From Aphrophora alni (lineage: Eukaryota > Arthropoda > Insecta > Hemiptera > Aphrophoridae), in the NCBI GenBank assembly GCA_963513935.1, contig OY740773.1, positions 98,317,291 through 98,381,290 on the forward strand: a stretch of 64,000 nt of DNA, written 5' to 3'. The notes below the pieces were generated by a model that was not told where the DNA came from, did not search any database, and saw nothing but the letters and a program-made list of their open reading frames with translations. Shown here piece after piece: positions 60,890 through 64,000 of the stretch. The position numbers and the translations under genes were made by a program. Every line of letters begins with the position of its first letter. The first letter of the stretch is position 1.

Positions 60890-61830
60890 ATTACTTTTTT
60901 TTCTTTTCTTTTTTTTAATTTTCTTAGTAGGAGTGGACAATCTTCAAACGACAAAGGGTGACATCCAATCTTCCCAATAGTGTGTATTCTTACTCACTAA
61001 AAACCACCTTCCTTCCTGTTAGTACTCCTATCGCGTAGGGCAAGGATTCAGTAATGGTTTCCATATACCAAGCTGGTAAGCTCTTTCCATGGACGTGTCG
61101 AGATGATATTGTGAACGTAACCGCGCGAAGTCCTAGCCTGGACAGAGTACAGATGGGGATAACCGCGACAGATCATACAGGAACCTTGGTTGGAGTGTTG
61201 TGTAGGTGAAGATGGAATTACCTTGTTAGTTATTTGAACTGGGACTGTCCTTTAAGGATCATCTTCTTCTGTGCTTACTCAAACTGGCTTGGACAGAGTC
61301 CAGATGGGGATAACCTCGACAGATCATGCAGGAACCTTGGTTGGAGTGTTGTGTAGGTGAAGATGGAATTACCTTGTCAGTTATTTGAACTGGGACTGTC
61401 CTTTAAGGATCATCTTCTTCTGTGCTTACTCAAACTGGCTTGGACAGAGTCCAGATGGGGATAACCGCGACAGATCATGCAGGAACCTTGGTTGGAGTGT
61501 TGTGTAGGTGAAGGATGGAATTACCTTGTTAGTTATTTGAACATGGGACTGTCCTATAAGCATCATCTTCTTCTGTGCTTACTCAAACTGAAATAAGCAT
61601 GCAACCGTTTGCTGATTGCTGCAAGTGAAAAATAAAAAGTATTAAAGAGTTGCAAGCGACGTCTTCTCGTGGACTCCAGAAAATGACTCATGCATATATC
61701 TACGTTTCGTCTACTGCTTCTGAAACAAATCTGACAGGGCTTAACAATTAAGAAAAGGTCACAGTAATAAGGATGTGGTGGGTAATACAGGTCCAGCAGG
61801 TGGTCTGTCATTGGTTAGGCCGTTAGGGGA
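60890..61830 (-). mobile_element. Jockey-like LINE 3' fragment, reverse strand, second copy
   Basis: Begins (3' end) after a T-rich run at 60893-60925, the complement of a poly-A tail. It shares GGACAATCTTCAAACGACAA, ACTAAAAACCACCTTCCTTC and CTGAAATAAGCATGCAA with the copy at 28625-29015. It carries three tandem copies of a 151-bp unit. Upstream on the reverse strand (61811-61563) is an open frame of 82 residues, perhaps ORF2's end, which I cannot assign. Confidence 0.65.
61140..61593 (-). repeat. 151-bp tandem triplication in a LINE 3' UTR
   Basis: Units start GGACAGAGT(A/C)CAGATGGGGA at 61140, 61291 and 61442. They are nearly identical (CGCGACAG/CTCGACAG, GTTAGTT/GTCAGTT, one A inserted). 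The homologous part of the other copy (28800-28950) has only one, diverged, unit. Confidence 0.9.
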
Positions 61831-61834
61831 CAGT

Positions 61835-63310
61835 GGTCGTCTGTGTTAACAGATGTTGTTTTGAATCTAATAAGTGAGGAAATTAAGATGTGGGGTGTGA
61901 GTGAGCTCCTTTGTACTGTTTTACTGCTAAATGTTGGAAGTTTACTGGCCTCTAAACTACACCACGGAGATTGAATATGTAAAAAACAGTACTAACGTTA
62001 ATTTATGTTGAATAGAGTTGAGGAAGACGTGATGCATTGTTTACTGCATTAAATGAGGACGATATTACAATTTCCAACAGATTATGTACTGGAAAAAAGA
62101 CAGACTGTTTTTAATGAAACAATAATTTGATTGAAGTCATTAGACCTGATTTTAAAAACAGTTTAAACTATTGATCCGTAATAGTACCACTGTAATTACT
62201 GTAAGTAAAGTAGGTTAGGTTAACCTTGGTAGTTTACTTGTAATCTCTATGTAATGACCACTGTATTATGAAGTTAGATTTTGAGGTTATAACAGCTGTG
62301 AACACAAATCAGCTGATTCTTGATTAAATTGTTGCAGGAAGGTGAATAATTGAAGTTTCATTCTAATTAAAAGCAGAAAGGGGGGGGGGGTATCTTTTTA
62401 AAATCTACTAATTAACAAAAATGTTATCAATATTTGGTTAGTTTATAACGAAACGGTTATAAGAAAAATTATCATTAAGTGGAGCTCATATATTGCCAAT
62501 ATTGAAATAGCAATATTTAGGTACATTTATTTATCTTAGAAACTAAAAGGCCTTTGAAATCTTAGCCCATTTTTATGTACGGCTGTTTCTAACAACACAA
62601 ACAGCTTTTAAATAGAAACATTGATTCTCGTAAGAGTGTTGCAGTACCACTGACCTCGTAGTGGTGCAGTTTAAACCGGATGAATGGTCGAACTTGAAAT
62701 GATTGTAGTTGGACGAATGAAAGTTGTAGTTGTTATATTTGTTTGTTATGGCAAACAGACAGATGACAGAACCTAACCTAAAAATATACGCAAAAGAATG
62801 TTTCGATTTTTTTAACTTACATAAAAGGAGGGGGTCCGTGTAGTAGACAATCAGTGAATTTGAGGAAAATTTTAAACATTCAGATAGTTTACTAGGAGCT
62901 AGGAGTGCTGTTCACCAGCGAACATACTGCCAACCTGTATTTATGAAATTCAATACATTTCTCAAAGTATTGTTTGAGGTTTATTAGTTATTTCTCTGTA
63001 ATTATAGAAACGCTTGAGAGATCAAAACAACTTTAAATTGTTAAGTGTAATGAATAATGGCAAACACCTGTTATATAGCCTTACACAATAACGCGTGACG
63101 TCATTGTAAGTGCCAATAAATTCAGTTTTATGATGAATATAAGCAAATATCCCTCGCTAATCAATATGGTTCTTGAGCTGTAAATAAAGCATTCAAGGAA
63201 GGATTTTCCAGTAGTTTTTTCTCCTTATTACTTGATTTATTTTTTACTTTTGGTTCAAATATGATTCAGAATCTAAGACTATTTTAACTTATGCTCTTTA
63301 TTTTTATTTT
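61835..63310. other. Unassigned sequence
   Basis: Contains a G11 run at 62380-62390 and a short TAGGTTAGGTTAA at about 62211. No gene or repeat supported. Confidence 0.4.
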
Positions 63311-63313
63311 GTA

Positions 63314-63396
63314 CAATCCTGAGGTACTTTAGCTAGATCTACACCTTTTTTTTCATGTAGTCTTGAGTTAAATCTCTTTCTTTCGTCTTTCCAATT
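63314..63396 (+). mobile_element. SX retroposon 5' fragment
   Basis: GTACAATCCTGAGGTACTTT, AGCTAGATCTACACC, TGTAGTCTTGAGTTAAATCT, CTTTCTTTCGTCTTTCC. Ends abruptly. Confidence 0.6.
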
Positions 63397-64000
63397 GTAT
63401 AGCCAGAGGGAGGACGAATGGACAGCTGTAATATGTAATAAACTGAGAGAAATGAAAGATAATGTTTGTAGCGACACGTTACTCCTTGGTATTGTTGTAT
63501 TTTTGTCATCATCAATGTAATAACATCATCATCTGAGTTTACTAAAATATCTTCGATATTAAAAAAAATTAGTTTCGCCGTCTACAGTTTTCCAATTTTA
63601 AACATTTTTTGCTGTGTTCTCAGTAGCTATGTTAGGCCTACAGAATAGTTATCTTGATAACTGTACTTTTCTTCCAACTGAATCCTCTATATATCCTTCA
63701 GCAACAGTTGATGATATCCATCCTGCATGACTTTTTAGGGCAAGTAAATCCCCTCCTCCCTCGACTAACTTACATGGTATCCGAGGTTCGTCTGAGGGTA
63801 AACTTATATTCCTCTTCATATCTATCGCAATATTTTTCTGGTAGAAGGTTTAGTGATATATCTGAAGCTTCAATAACTTATCCGGTATGTTGGAAACATT
63901 TCCAGCAGTCATTTTCAAACACGTCAATACAATTTGGCTATGTGTTTTGACAATTCTATTGTTTATTATTTAAGATCAGATAATCACAAATGGAGTGAAA
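63397..64000. other. Unassigned sequence to the window end
   Basis: A 98-residue + frame (63654-63950) has no recognisable domain and is probably fortuitous. Confidence 0.4.

Noticed and set aside
63654..63950. 98-residue frame at the window end
   Set aside because: No recognisable domain and alternative frames are equally plausible.
1..64000. tRNA, rRNA and snRNA genes
   Set aside because: No cloverleaf with both promoter boxes or recognisable rRNA/snRNA block was found by eye; a covariance search would be decisive.

Overview
The window is AT-rich nuclear DNA of an arthropod, most likely an insect and possibly a hemipteran (the order is a guess). The evidence is spliced exons in very large introns, short TTAGG/CCTAA tracts matching the insect telomere motif, and transposon families typical of insects (jockey-like LINEs, DUF4817/mariner-like, pogo/Tigger, P-element-like THAP, PIF/Harbinger).

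Only one host gene can be supported firmly. Five coding exons on the + strand (3689-23956) encode the C-terminal 227 residues of a peroxisomal enoyl-CoA delta isomerase (ECI2 type), ending in the peroxisomal signal SKL. The 5' exons lie upstream of the window or could not be recognised. Its introns have been filled by transposons. Intron 1 holds a decayed LINE (family 'LA' here) that was itself hit by a small LTR element. Intron 2 holds a pogo-like element with GGGGAGAC ends, a P-element/THAP remnant, a hairpin element and a complete Tigger element with an uninterrupted transposase ORF. Intron 4 holds a short retroposon and an LA copy that stops 45 bp before the last exon.

Layout. 1-3690: decayed Tigger, DUF4817 and LINE pieces. 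3690-23960: Eci2 with its transposon-filled introns. 24-37 kb: degraded retroelements, a 38-bp tandem array, two reverse-strand LINE reverse transcriptase remnants, a pogo-like C-terminal remnant and the first clusters of a short retroposon family ('SX'). 37.6-39.8 kb: a PIF/Harbinger element with perfect TAA duplications, a MADF/BESS accessory gene and a truncated transposase. 40-46 kb: mariner-like remnant, two fold-back elements and a further inverted repeat. 46-50 kb: SX copies. 50.25-54.32 kb: a roughly 4-kb structure with inverted terminal repeats of about 185 bp, a hammerhead-ribozyme-like motif in those repeats, and 31 tandem copies of a 118-120 bp unit between them. 57.2-58.2 kb: five copies of a 194-bp repeat. 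58-61 kb: LINE fragments, one with a triplicated 151-bp 3' UTR segment.

Two features tie the repeats together. The LA LINE and the SX element share a 3' hairpin (GGCGA...TCGCC followed by TT(T)AAAC), which suggests SX is mobilised by LA. Every SX body found lies in the same orientation, several head to tail. The hammerhead-bounded minisatellite at 50-54 kb is the most unusual object in the window.
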